The position numbers and the translations under genes are program-made. This document shows positions 1 through 6,943 of a stretch of 11,442 nt of DNA, piece by piece. The stretch covers positions 1-11,442 of the forward strand of contig DAOWIP010000334.1 in NCBI GenBank assembly GCA_030640865.1, given 5' to 3'. The notes beneath the pieces were generated by a model. The model ran no database searches. It saw only the letters and a list, made by a program, of their open reading frames with translations, and had not been told where the DNA came from. Positions within the stretch are counted from its first letter, which is position 1. Every line of letters begins with the position of its first letter. This stretch comes from Sedimentisphaerales bacterium (GTDB lineage: Bacteria > Planctomycetota > Phycisphaerae > Sedimentisphaerales > SM23-30).

Positions 1-102
1 ATATTCGGTCTGCTTGAGTAATATAACACTTGACATAATCGCTGTTTCCGGCTTAAGCTGAATTTGCGTAATATAAGGCAAGAACTAACGTTACCTTTAT
101 TG

Positions 103-110
103 AAAGGAGA
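103..110 (+). promoter_or_regulatory. Shine-Dalgarno site of the lipoprotein gene
   Basis: AAAGGAGA is one of the clearest SD matches in the window. Its AGGAG core ends 3 nt before the ATG at 113 and 6 nt before the ATG at 116. That favours the second ATG as the main start. Confidence 0.6.
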
Positions 111-112
111 TC

Positions 113-535
113 ATGATGAAAACGCTGAGAAAGTATTTTTGTTACCGTTTATTGTTTCATTTTACTTTGCTGCTGGTGGTATCCGTTCTGATGATTTCGT
201 CAGCCGGTTGCCAGCATACGCCGCTTGAGGGGGAGACATATCGCAAGATTGCCGTGGCGTGGCCGCTGTTCGACTTTGAAAATACCAAGGGTGTGAACGC
301 GGATGGAACCAGGTGGGAGAAAGAAAAAGGCGATTCCTGTTTCTGGCTGAAAACCTGGGAAAAAGAGAGAAGATACGACAAGGATGATTTTCTTATTTAC
401 CGCAAAGAACGGGATTGTTTTTTCCCTTTATACACGGATGAATTGGAGGAGGACAGGGAGTTCAGGATTCATAAGGGGGCGGTTTTGATTTTCCCATTTT
501 ATTCCCGCAAGGCCAAGTCCGAGGAAACAAAATAA
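113..535 (+). CDS. small putative lipoprotein of unknown function
   Basis: Encodes about 140 residues that I do not recognise as a named family. The N-terminus is a lipoprotein signal: basic residues (Lys3, Arg6, Lys7), a hydrophobic core at about residues 13-28, then Ser-Ala-Gly-Cys with the candidate lipidated Cys33. The -3 position of the lipobox is Ser rather than the usual Leu, so it is slightly off consensus. The mature part (about 107 residues) is very rich in charged and aromatic residues, with WPLFDFE, a YDKDD stretch and two similar blocks, FFPLYTDELEED and LIFPFYSRKAK. A membrane-anchored periplasmic protein is inferred. Two adjacent ATG codons (113 and 116) follow the SD sequence AAAGGAGA at 103-110. 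The second ATG has the better spacing, so the product may start one residue later. It converges on the threonine synthase gene and no functional partner is visible. Confidence 0.72.
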   Translation: MMKTLRKYFCYRLLFHFTLLLVVSVLMISSAGCQHTPLEGETYRKIAVAWPLFDFENTKGVNADGTRWEKEKGDSCFWLKTWEKERRYDKDDFLIYRKERDCFFPLYTDELEEDREFRIHKGAVLIFPFYSRKAKSEETK

Positions 536-537
536 TC

Positions 538-827
538 GTAACCGTTCACGGGTTATTATTGGTAGCCCCCGATGTAAAATCGGGAGGGGAATTCTCTTGT
601 AGGGTGGGTCTTACCCCGCGCCTTTATTATCCCCTGATGACGGGTGGCAGCCTCTACAGTCCCGATAGAATCGGGACGAAAGTGGATGGTCGTTAAGTAG
701 TGTGCGATGTATCGCACCATTTAATCTGGCAAATCAGCCCAGGGCAACGCTTTTGGTCAACCGGAAAAACCAGCCTGGTTGCCGAAGGGGCGAAAGAAAG
801 CAATCTGAAAAAAGCGTGAACGGTTAC
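538..827. repeat. 290-bp hairpin-rich element with 13-bp terminal inverted repeats
   Basis: This stretch fills nearly all of the 298-bp gene-free spacer between two convergent genes. Its ends are a perfect 13-bp inverted repeat: GTAACCGTTCACG at 538-550 and CGTGAACGGTTAC at 815-827. The left end starts 2 nt after the lipoprotein stop and the right end lies 6 nt beyond the threonine synthase stop. Inside are perfect hairpins at 568-584 (6-bp stem), 659-677 (8-bp stem, 3-nt loop), 702-717 (7-bp stem) and 768-780 (6-bp arms). The first two share the same CCCGAT/ATCGGG arms. There is no sizeable ORF. It looks like a non-autonomous (MITE-like) element or a mosaic of small palindromic repeats. The GTAA ends recall IS66-type termini only loosely, and the flanking 8-mers do not form a target duplication. 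The hairpins could also act as a two-way terminator for the convergent genes. Confidence 0.6.
597..625 (+). repeat. dispersed hairpin repeat, copy 1
   Basis: A 29-nt unit beginning TTGTAGGGTGGG and ending GCGCCTTT. It matches the reverse complement of 2309-2337 at 20 of 29 aligned positions without gaps, by my hand count. The copy lies inside the inverted-repeat-bounded segment between the first two genes. Its own GGGT/ACCC arms (606-609 and 613-616) can pair. It is likely one member of a genome-wide family of small palindromic repeats. Confidence 0.5.
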
Positions 828-833
828 AACAAA

Positions 834-2177
834 TTAAACATGTAACGCTTCAATAATATCTGCCATATCGTTTTTCACTTCCACGGGACAGTTAGAATGA
901 GGCCCCTGTTTTTCGATATGGTATTTTACTGTTATATTGGGGTCTTTGAGTTGATGGCCGGTGAGGATACAAACTACCGTTTCGTCGGGGCCGATTACGT
1001 CTTGTTCGCGCAGCAGTTTCAGTCCCGCTACCGATGCCGCCGAGGCCGGTTCACAACCCAGCCCAAATCGGCCTACTACCGCTTTTGCGTCCAGAATATC
1101 GGCGTCGCTGACTTCGCGGACCACACCATCGCATATTTCCAGTGCCCGCAGACATTTTTTCAGGTTCACCGGCCGGGATATTTCAATTGCCGTCGCCAGT
1201 GTATGCGGTTTATATCCGGTATCGTTTAATTTCTGATAGTAGGCGTCGATCGCCGCATCATCGACCTTGCCATTATTGAATCGCAACCCTTTATTCTCAT
1301 ACAGGTCGAACAGCGTATTAGCACCGGTGGCGTTAATAACCGCCAGTCTGGGAATGTGATCGATCAGTCCCAGTTGTTTCAACTCCGCGAATGCCTTGCC
1401 GAACGCACTGCTGTTACCGAGATTGCCGCCCGGAACGATTATCCAGTCCGGCACCTGCCACTTCAGTCCCTCCAGTACCCGGAACATAATCGTCTTTTGC
1501 CCTTCCAGTCGGAACGGATTAAGCGAATTCATCAGGTATAGTTTTCGTTCCCCGGCGATAAGTTTTACCTGTCTCATGCAATCATCGAAATCACCCATTA
1601 TCTGGATTGTTTTCGCTCCGAAATCCAATGCCTGACTGAGCTTGCCATAGGCGATCCGTCCCGATCCGATAAAGACCGAGCATTGCAGTTTCAATATATG
1701 AGCAAATAAAGCCATCGACGCCGACGTATTCCCTGTCGATGCGCATATCACATGTTTGGCCCCGACCATTTGCGCGTGGCTGAACGCGCCGGCCATTCCA
1801 TTATCCTTGAATGAACCGCTTGGGTTCATTCCTTCATATTGCAGATACAGCTTCTCCGGCCGGCAGCCGGCGTATTGACCCACTTGGTCGTTTTTTTGCA
1901 ATAGTGTCTGGCCTTCGCCGACGGTTGCGCAGTATTTTTCTTCGCAGAACGGCAACAAATCCCGAAACCGCCACACCCCGGAGAAGTCTATTTTATTGTT
2001 CCGTGTGGCCCAGCGTTTCTCGAACCAGTTCAGGCTTTTCGGTACTTCCAGCCGTTCCCAGTCGTATCGCACATCGATCAGATCGCCGCACGCCGGGCAG
2101 GAAAAGAGTGTCTCTTCCACTCCGTAGCTCGCTGCGCAATCGGGATTGATACAGCGTTGAAATACATTCTCACTCAC
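834..2177 (-). CDS. thrC: threonine synthase (PLP-dependent)
   Basis: Threonine synthase (EC 4.2.3.1) converts O-phospho-L-homoserine to L-threonine plus phosphate, the last step of threonine biosynthesis in the cytoplasm. The 447-residue product has the fold-type II PLP signature. [10 protein letters not shown] carries the Schiff-base lysine at Lys124, ASTGNTSAS follows at about 146-154, and the glycine loop PGGNLGN sits at about 249-255. An N-terminal zinc-ribbon-like motif (Cys9, Cys14, Cys27, Cys30) precedes the catalytic domain, as in many archaeal and bacterial threonine synthases of this type. The start is GTG (complement of 2175-2177). It is supported by an AGGAG core (complement of 2185-2189) 7 nt upstream and by a conventional zinc-ribbon N-terminus. 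The gene stands alone: it converges on the lipoprotein gene and diverges from the CPBP gene. No threonine leader or attenuator was seen. Cystathionine synthase or threonine dehydratase are less likely because of the zinc ribbon and the SGSFKD context. Confidence 0.93.
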   Translation of the reverse strand: MSENVFQRCINPDCAASYGVEETLFSCPACGDLIDVRYDWERLEVPKSLNWFEKRWATRNNKIDFSGVWRFRDLLPFCEEKYCATVGEGQTLLQKNDQVGQYAGCRPEKLYLQYEGMNPSGSFKDNGMAGAFSHAQMVGAKHVICASTGNTSASMALFAHILKLQCSVFIGSGRIAYGKLSQALDFGAKTIQIMGDFDDCMRQVKLIAGERKLYLMNSLNPFRLEGQKTIMFRVLEGLKWQVPDWIIVPGGNLGNSSAFGKAFAELKQLGLIDHIPRLAVINATGANTLFDLYENKGLRFNNGKVDDAAIDAYYQKLNDTGYKPHTLATAIEISRPVNLKKCLRALEICDGVVREVSDADILDAKAVVGRFGLGCEPASAASVAGLKLLREQDVIGPDETVVCILTGHQLKDPNITVKYHIEKQGPHSNCPVEVKNDMADIIEALHV

Positions 2178-2308
2178 TTGTTCTCTCCTGGTTTCTAATT
2201 AGCCGGTTACTTCCTGTTATGAATCAGTCTTCACGTAATGACGGTACTCCACGGTCGTTTCGTGAACCGTCCTATACCATATCAGATACACTCCTGCCGG
2301 TCAAGAAC

Positions 2309-2337
2309 AACGGCATGGGCAAAAGCCCATCCTACAG
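2309..2337 (-). repeat. dispersed hairpin repeat, copy 2
   Basis: On the minus strand this reads CTGTAGGATGGGCTTTTGCC and continues through CATGCCG. It contains a perfect 6-bp stem, ATGGGC/GCCCAT (2315-2320 and 2325-2330), with an AAAA loop on the plus strand. It is related to the repeat at 597-625 (20 of 29 positions). It lies in the divergent spacer between threonine synthase and the CPBP gene, about 60 nt before the likely CPBP start, where it could sit in the mRNA leader. Confidence 0.55.
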
Positions 2338-2398
2338 GACTACATAATTGTTTTGACGAAGGTTGTGTATTGCACGAAATTTTTGTATGATTATTGTG

Positions 2399-3220
2399 AT
2401 GGCTCAATTGAAGGCAAAAAGTCATAAACCAACAAAAGCGTTTCAGGGGAATCTTAATTTTGCCGAGGGTTCTTACCTGGAATCGACGAGTCGGCCATTG
2501 TATGCGCTGCTGTTTCTTCTGCCGTTTGTTGCAGTCTATGAATTTGGCACACTGCTGGTGAACACGGACCAGATTGCCCATACCCAGGCACGTGTGGCAA
2601 CCTTTACCTGGCTGATGGGGTTGGCTGAGTTTCTTGGTATGCAACAATCGCTGGCTTGGGCGTTTCCGGGGTTGGTGGTGGTTATCATCCTGCTGTGCTG
2701 GCATCTGAGCAGTCATTATACCTGGCGGATACGTCCGGGATGGCTTGGATGGATGGCGGTAGAAAGCGTATTATTGACCTTACCACTGTTCGCAATGGGT
2801 TCGCTGGTAAAAAGTTCCGAAGTGGCAAACGCTGCTGTCAACGGCGGTAATGATTCCGCTATGATGCATAGCTATCTGGCAAAGGTCATAACAAGTGTGG
2901 GAGCAGGGATTTATGAAGAATTGGTGTTCCGGCTGATTCTGTTTGGTTTGCTGCTTATGCTGCTGGAAGACGTATTAAAAGCCCAGAAATTGATAGCTAC
3001 CGTCTTCGCGGTGATTATCTCGGCCTTATTGTTTGCCGGCCACCATTACGTTGGGTTCCAGGGAGGCCGGATTATTTCTCCGGAAGAGTTTGAGCTGGGC
3101 GGTTTTATCTTTCGAGCGGCGGCGGGGATCTATTTTGCCGTAATTTTCCACTATCGCGGTTACGGCATAACGGCGGGTACGCATAGCGCATTCAATATTA
3201 TTTTGTTTGCGTTTTCGTAA
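2399..3220 (+). CDS. CPBP-family intramembrane metalloprotease-like protein (CAAX protease/Abi family)
   Basis: A polytopic membrane protein with the motifs of the CPBP (CAAX protease and bacteriocin-processing) family. Counted from an ATG at 2399 (273 residues), EExxxR is at about 173-178 (EELVFR), FxxxH at about 212-216 (FAGHH) and HxxxN at about 262-266 (HSAFN). In the family these residues form a membrane-embedded glutamate/histidine metal site. Hydrophobic segments lie near residues 35-50, 88-102, 118-136, 165-190, 198-215 and 238-252. The substrate is unknown; family members act in prenyl-protein processing, bacteriocin immunity or anchoring. The frame stays open upstream through in-frame ATG 2387 and TTG 2363. 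None of these starts has a convincing Shine-Dalgarno site, so the N-terminus is uncertain. I chose 2399 because the polar MAQLKAKS start looks most natural. The gene lies upstream of the T2SS operon, separated by 187 bp, and is probably a separate transcript. Confidence 0.85.
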   Translation: MAQLKAKSHKPTKAFQGNLNFAEGSYLESTSRPLYALLFLLPFVAVYEFGTLLVNTDQIAHTQARVATFTWLMGLAEFLGMQQSLAWAFPGLVVVIILLCWHLSSHYTWRIRPGWLGWMAVESVLLTLPLFAMGSLVKSSEVANAAVNGGNDSAMMHSYLAKVITSVGAGIYEELVFRLILFGLLLMLLEDVLKAQKLIATVFAVIISALLFAGHHYVGFQGGRIISPEEFELGGFIFRAAAGIYFAVIFHYRGYGITAGTHSAFNIILFAFS

Positions 3221-3318
3221 GCCCTTTAATAGAACGACCTTACAACTTTCACTACGAGACTGTTCCTATACTACGATTTTATTAAAAAAATACCGATAAT
3301 CAGAATTATTTATGTAAC

Positions 3319-3348
3319 TTGAGAGTCTTTTCAACGTCTTAACGTAAT
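3319..3348 (+). promoter_or_regulatory. candidate promoter of the gsp operon
   Basis: TTGAGA (3319-3324) and CGTAAT (3343-3348) are 18 bp apart. They match the sigma-70 consensus at 5/6 and 4/6 positions. They lie in the 187-bp A/T-rich spacer before gspE, leaving a leader of about 50 nt. A second -10-like hexamer (CATAAT, 3373-3378) has no good -35 partner. This is weak evidence by eye only. Confidence 0.3.
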
Positions 3349-3388
3349 AAGGGTCTGTTAATGCCTTTGGTACATAATAAAACCCCTA

Positions 3389-3399
3389 CTAACAGTTAG
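3389..3399 (+). promoter_or_regulatory. 11-bp palindrome just upstream of gspE
   Basis: CTAACAGTTAG is a perfect 5-bp inverted repeat around a central A, ending 8 nt before the gspE ATG. This is where a ribosome binding site would be expected, and none is visible. It could be an operator or a weak mRNA structure, or chance in A/T-rich DNA. Confidence 0.25.
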
Positions 3400-3407
3400 A
3401 TTTTACC

Positions 3408-5123
3408 ATGACGAATTCAGCCAAAGAAAAATTAGGTCAATTGCTCTGCGAAAAGTCTTACCTTGATACCGGTCAATTGGACCAGGCCCTGGAAGAGCAA
3501 AAAGGCACTCGCAAACGCTTAGGGAAGATTTTGCTGGATTTGGGCTATGTAACACAATCGCAGCTTACAGAAGCACTTGCGGTTCAGGTTGATATTGAGT
3601 ACGCCGATTTGTCCGAAATTACTATGGGAAGACAGTTAATTTCCCTCGTGCCGGCTGATCTGGTCAGTAAGTATAATATTCTGCCGTTATGGCAGCGGGA
3701 CGGGTATATAGCGGTGGCGATGACCGATCCGTTCGATACGCAGGCAATCGAGGATTTGCGGGTTGTTACCGGCCATGAAATCGAACGGTTTTACGGGAAT
3801 CCGGCACAAATGGAGCGGGCGATCCTGAAGTTTTACGGCAGTAACGTCGCCAGAATGCTGGAAAACCTCGCACCATCCGAACAAAACCAGGAAAAATATG
3901 AAAACGGCTCCAACGGAGATTATTCCCCCGCCAAGCTGCACGAGTTGGCACGGCAGCCGTCGCTTGTCAACCTTGTCAACCTGATTATCCTCGAAGCCAT
4001 CGAAGCCCGCGCCAGCGATGTGCATATCGAACCGTTTGAACATCAGATTAAAATAAAATACCGTATCGACGGCAGATTGATCGAAAAAGCGCCCTCGCCA
4101 AAACAACTCCAGGCGGCTATCGTCTCGCGAATTAAAATTATGGCGAATATGAATATCGCCGAGCGGTTTGTCCCACAAGACGGACATATCGATTTTTCAG
4201 GTCATAAGGGAAAGGTGGATATTCGGGTTTCCACCGTGCCGAGCATCTTCGGGGAATCGGTAACAATGCGGCTGCTGGATAAATCGGCGTCGCTATATAC
4301 ACTCGAAGAGTTGGGGATGAACCAGCAGTGCCTGAATGGGTTTTCTCACAGTCTGACCAAGTCGCACGGGATTATCTTAGTTACCGGCCCAACCGGCAGC
4401 GGTAAAACAACCACGCTCTATGCCGCCCTGAACAAGATATATGCACCCAGTCTTAAGATCATCACGATCGAGGACCCGGTCGAATATCAGTTGGATGGTA
4501 TCGTACAGATGCAGGTCAACCCCAAACGGGGTTTGTCGTTTGCCACAGGGCTGCGGCATATCGTTCGCCAGGACCCCGACATCATTATGGTGGGCGAGAT
4601 TCGCGACCATGAGACGGCCGACATAGCGATCCGCTCGGCGATGACCGGGCACCTGGTCTTTTCGACTTTGCATACCAACGATGCCGCGGGGGCCGTAACA
4701 CGACTGATCGATATGGGAGTTGAACCGTTTCTGATGGGTAGTTCACTTGAGATGGTGCTGGCCCAAAGGCTGGTGCGGAAAATCTGCCCCTTTTGTAAGG
4801 AGCGGTACCACCCGGGAAAAAACCTGCTGCGGACTTTCAATAATTCCATCGGCGATGAGGATGATCTCGAATTGTATCACGGCGTCGGTTGCAACGAATG
4901 CCTCAACACAGGGATGCGGGGGCGAGTTGGGATATACGAGCTATTGCGTATAACCAATCAACTGCGAGATTTAATCGTTACCAAGCCAACCACGGAACAG
5001 ATCAACAGGGCTGCGCCGCCCGACCATGAATCATTACGCTATGACGGAATCGCGAAGATGTTGGCTGGAATTACCACGCCGGAAGAGATACTGCGTGTAA
5101 CTCAGGGAATCGATGAAGAATAA
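3408..5123 (+). CDS. gspE: type II secretion system assembly ATPase GspE
   Basis: Hexameric cytoplasmic ATPase that powers pseudopilus assembly in type II secretion. The 571-residue product has an N-terminal MshEN/GspE-N domain (about 5-140) with the typical LGQLL and LGKILLDLGYVT helices. A linker leads to the catalytic domain (about 180-560). Walker A is GPTGSGKT (327-334), the Asp box ITIEDPVEYQ (352-361), Walker B DIIMVGEIRD (391-400) and the His box STLHTNDAAGA (419-429). A four-cysteine zinc-binding loop (Cys460, Cys463, Cys495, Cys498) is typical of GspE/PilB and absent from PilT-type retraction ATPases. PilB is the main alternative. The following gspF-L set with GspH, I, J, K and L identifies it as GspE. 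The ATG at 3408 starts a canonical N-terminus but has no visible Shine-Dalgarno. It is the first gene of the operon, 38 nt before gspF. Confidence 0.95.
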   Translation: MTNSAKEKLGQLLCEKSYLDTGQLDQALEEQKGTRKRLGKILLDLGYVTQSQLTEALAVQVDIEYADLSEITMGRQLISLVPADLVSKYNILPLWQRDGYIAVAMTDPFDTQAIEDLRVVTGHEIERFYGNPAQMERAILKFYGSNVARMLENLAPSEQNQEKYENGSNGDYSPAKLHELARQPSLVNLVNLIILEAIEARASDVHIEPFEHQIKIKYRIDGRLIEKAPSPKQLQAAIVSRIKIMANMNIAERFVPQDGHIDFSGHKGKVDIRVSTVPSIFGESVTMRLLDKSASLYTLEELGMNQQCLNGFSHSLTKSHGIILVTGPTGSGKTTTLYAALNKIYAPSLKIITIEDPVEYQLDGIVQMQVNPKRGLSFATGLRHIVRQDPDIIMVGEIRDHETADIAIRSAMTGHLVFSTLHTNDAAGAVTRLIDMGVEPFLMGSSLEMVLAQRLVRKICPFCKERYHPGKNLLRTFNNSIGDEDDLELYHGVGCNECLNTGMRGRVGIYELLRITNQLRDLIVTKPTTEQINRAAPPDHESLRYDGIAKMLAGITTPEEILRVTQGIDEE

Positions 5124-5161
5124 TATGGTAATCGTATAACGGCAGGAAAGGCAGCGAAACA

Positions 5162-6415
5162 GTGACGCAGTTTGAGTACCAGGCGGTAGATGAGACCGGG
5201 GGACATATCAACGGTACGATTGCGGCAACGGATCGTAGAGAAGCCGTGGCGAACCTGACACAAAAGGGCCATTTTGTAACATCACTGGCGCTGAAAAAAA
5301 CCGAATCGACCAAATGTGAGCGTGAGGAAGATACCGCGGCCGTAAAAAAAAACCGAAAGTTTTCCATTGGAAGAGGCAGGGTTAATAGTAAGGATATTTT
5401 GGCCATAACCGGCCAACTGAGTGCGGCTCTGCGGGCGGGACTACCCCTGCTGAACTGCCTGCGGGTGGTTCAGAAACAAGTACAAAAACCAGCGGTAAAA
5501 GATCTGCTGGGCCGATTGACACATCTGGTCAGTACGGGCAGTTCTCTCTCTGAAGCGATGGAACAACAGGGCGACACATTCAACACCCTTTATCTGGCAA
5601 TGATTCGCGTGGGTGAGACCGGCGGTATCATCGAGGACACTACCAGCCAACTGACAAGCCTGTTACGGCGGGAAGAGCAGGTCAAATCGAATATCAAGAC
5701 GGCCTCGATGTATCCGCTGATCGTCCTGATGGTGGGTTTCATATCCGTAATTATAATTATCACATGGATACTGCCGAGAATCATAAGGAGCATCGGCGAA
5801 GGAACATTATTACCCTGGCCCACACGAGTTCTGATGGGTATCAGCGGATTTATCTCCGGGTATGGGTGGCTGGTGCTGGTCGGGGCAATACTGGGTTTTT
5901 TACTTTTTCGCAGGTGGCTGGGTACAACTTCGGGCCGACTCGTATGGGACGGCTTCAAATTGAAAATACCGGTTATGGGCCGAGTGCAAAAAACGATCGC
6001 GGTCGGCCGATTCACTCGGACACTCGGCTCACTGACCAAAGGTGGAGTTACCATCCTTGAAGCGTTACAGGTGGTTCGCGACACATTGGGAAACGAACTG
6101 TTAGGCCGTGAAATTGATAACGTTGCCCATGATGTCAAGTCCGGTGCGTCACTGGCGGAACCGATGGAAGCCTCCGGTTATTTCCCTCCGCTGCTGGTAC
6201 AAATTATCTCAGTGGGCGAACAGACCGGCAAGCTGGACGAACTACTACTGAACGCGGCGGACACATTCGACTCGGAGGCTGATACCGCAATCGAACGGTT
6301 TATGGCACTTCTGCCGGCACTGCTGGTATTGCTGTTGGCTGTCGTGATCGGGTTTATCGTGGCTGGCGCCCTGCTGCCGATTGTAGCGATGCAACTGGGA
6401 GCGGGAGGCGTCTGA
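5162..6415 (+). CDS. gspF: type II secretion system inner-membrane platform protein GspF
   Basis: Polytopic platform protein that contacts GspE and GspL and is thought to couple ATP hydrolysis to pseudopilin extraction from the inner membrane. The 417-residue length is normal for the family. Two homologous T2SSF domains lie at about 75-200 (GETGG at 151-155) and 280-405 (GEQTGKLDE at 352-360). Three membrane segments lie at about 185-204, 228-249 and 383-407. The N-terminal FEYQAVDETGG segment is the usual GspF opening. The start is GTG at 5162 with a purine-rich AGGAAAGG (5144-5151) upstream, spaced somewhat far. The linker before the first T2SSF domain is Lys-rich and carries two A homopolymers (7 A at 5294-5300, 9 A at 5344-5352). 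PilC of type IV pili is the alternative, disfavoured by the gsp gene order. Confidence 0.94.
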   Translation: MTQFEYQAVDETGGHINGTIAATDRREAVANLTQKGHFVTSLALKKTESTKCEREEDTAAVKKNRKFSIGRGRVNSKDILAITGQLSAALRAGLPLLNCLRVVQKQVQKPAVKDLLGRLTHLVSTGSSLSEAMEQQGDTFNTLYLAMIRVGETGGIIEDTTSQLTSLLRREEQVKSNIKTASMYPLIVLMVGFISVIIIITWILPRIIRSIGEGTLLPWPTRVLMGISGFISGYGWLVLVGAILGFLLFRRWLGTTSGRLVWDGFKLKIPVMGRVQKTIAVGRFTRTLGSLTKGGVTILEALQVVRDTLGNELLGREIDNVAHDVKSGASLAEPMEASGYFPPLLVQIISVGEQTGKLDELLLNAADTFDSEADTAIERFMALLPALLVLLLAVVIGFIVAGALLPIVAMQLGAGGV

Positions 6416-6475
6416 GATAATATAAAATGTAAAATAAACAATGAAAAATGATAAGAAGGGTTTAACTAACATAAG

Positions 6476-6481
6476 AAGGAG
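6476..6481 (+). promoter_or_regulatory. Shine-Dalgarno site that sets the gspG start
   Basis: AAGGAG lies 7 nt upstream of the ATG at 6489. The upstream in-frame ATG at 6441 has only A-rich sequence before it. This supports a 9-residue prepilin leader for GspG. Confidence 0.7.
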
Positions 6482-6488
6482 TTTTTTG

Positions 6489-6917
6489 ATGAGACGAAAG
6501 CGGGAAGAAAAAGCATTTACACTGATAGAACTTATGGTAGTGGTGCTGATAATCGGGATGTTAGCCTGGTTTGTTGCGCCGCGAGCGTTCAGGGGACTCG
6601 GCAAGGCCCAGAAATCGATCGCCCGCAGTAAAATGTCGAACATCGAAAACGCCCTGGCCAACTTCCGGCTCGATTGCGGCCGCTTTCCGACCCAGGACGA
6701 AGGCCTTGAGGCACTTCTGTTCGAACCGGACGATCTTGAGGAAAACAAATGGGACGAGCCCTATCTCAAACGCAGTGAACTCCTTGACCCCTGGGAACAC
6801 CCCTATATTTATGTAGCCGAGGGTGAACGAAACCCCGGCAGCTTCGACCTGATTAGCCTGGGAGCCGATGGTGAGCCGGACGGCGAAGGAGATAACGAGG
6901 ACATTTATAACGATTAA
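6489..6917 (+). CDS. gspG: type II secretion major pseudopilin GspG
   Basis: Major subunit of the periplasmic pseudopilus. From the ATG at 6489 the product is 142 residues. It has a short basic prepilin leader, MRRKREEKA, followed by FTLIELMVVVLIIGML. The conserved Glu at +5 is present, but the residue before the cleavage site is Ala rather than Gly. Mature length is about 133 residues. The C-terminal half carries the GspG pattern: LDCGRFPTQDEGLEAL, a PYLKR-type segment, DPWEHPYIYV, then SLGADGEPDGEG and a final EDIYND, corresponding to the family's calcium-binding loop. An ATG at 6441 in the same frame would add 16 residues and make an unusually long leader. The AAGGAG Shine-Dalgarno at 6476-6481, 7 nt before 6489, decides for the shorter form. 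The gene lies between gspF and gspH in the operon. Confidence 0.93.
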   Translation: MRRKREEKAFTLIELMVVVLIIGMLAWFVAPRAFRGLGKAQKSIARSKMSNIENALANFRLDCGRFPTQDEGLEALLFEPDDLEENKWDEPYLKRSELLDPWEHPYIYVAEGERNPGSFDLISLGADGEPDGEGDNEDIYND

Positions 6918-6943
6918 TTTGGTTAGCGTTATCGAAAGTTGCT

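Noticed and set aside
30..58. Sigma-70 promoter with TTGACA at 30-35
   Set aside because: The -35 match is perfect but the hexamer 17 bp downstream (TTAAGC) matches the -10 consensus at only 2 of 6 positions.
530..835. Target-site duplication around the 290-bp element
   Set aside because: The flanking 8-mers (AAATAATC and AACAAATT) are both A/T-rich but do not match, so transposition is not demonstrated.
897..1229. Open frames on the plus strand across 897-2149
   Set aside because: They lie entirely antisense to the well-supported threonine synthase gene, have unnatural compositions and show no family motif.
2282..2716. 144-codon open frame on the minus strand
   Set aside because: It overlaps the CPBP gene antisense and runs through the hairpin repeat. 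Its Gln/His/Lys-rich sequence looks like a shadow.
3221..3300. Intrinsic terminator after the CPBP gene
   Set aside because: There is an A/T-rich stretch with a run of A, but no G/C-rich stem followed by a T tract.
3408..6415. Type IV pilus pilB-pilC pair instead of gspE-gspF
   Set aside because: The following genes are GspG with the calcium-loop C-terminus, then H, I, J, K and a GspL. That is the type II secretion order, and no pilT or pilin-type major subunit is present.
6441..6488. Longer GspG starting at 6441
   Set aside because: No ribosome binding site precedes 6441, while AAGGAG is ideally placed for 6489. The short basic leader is also typical of prepilins.
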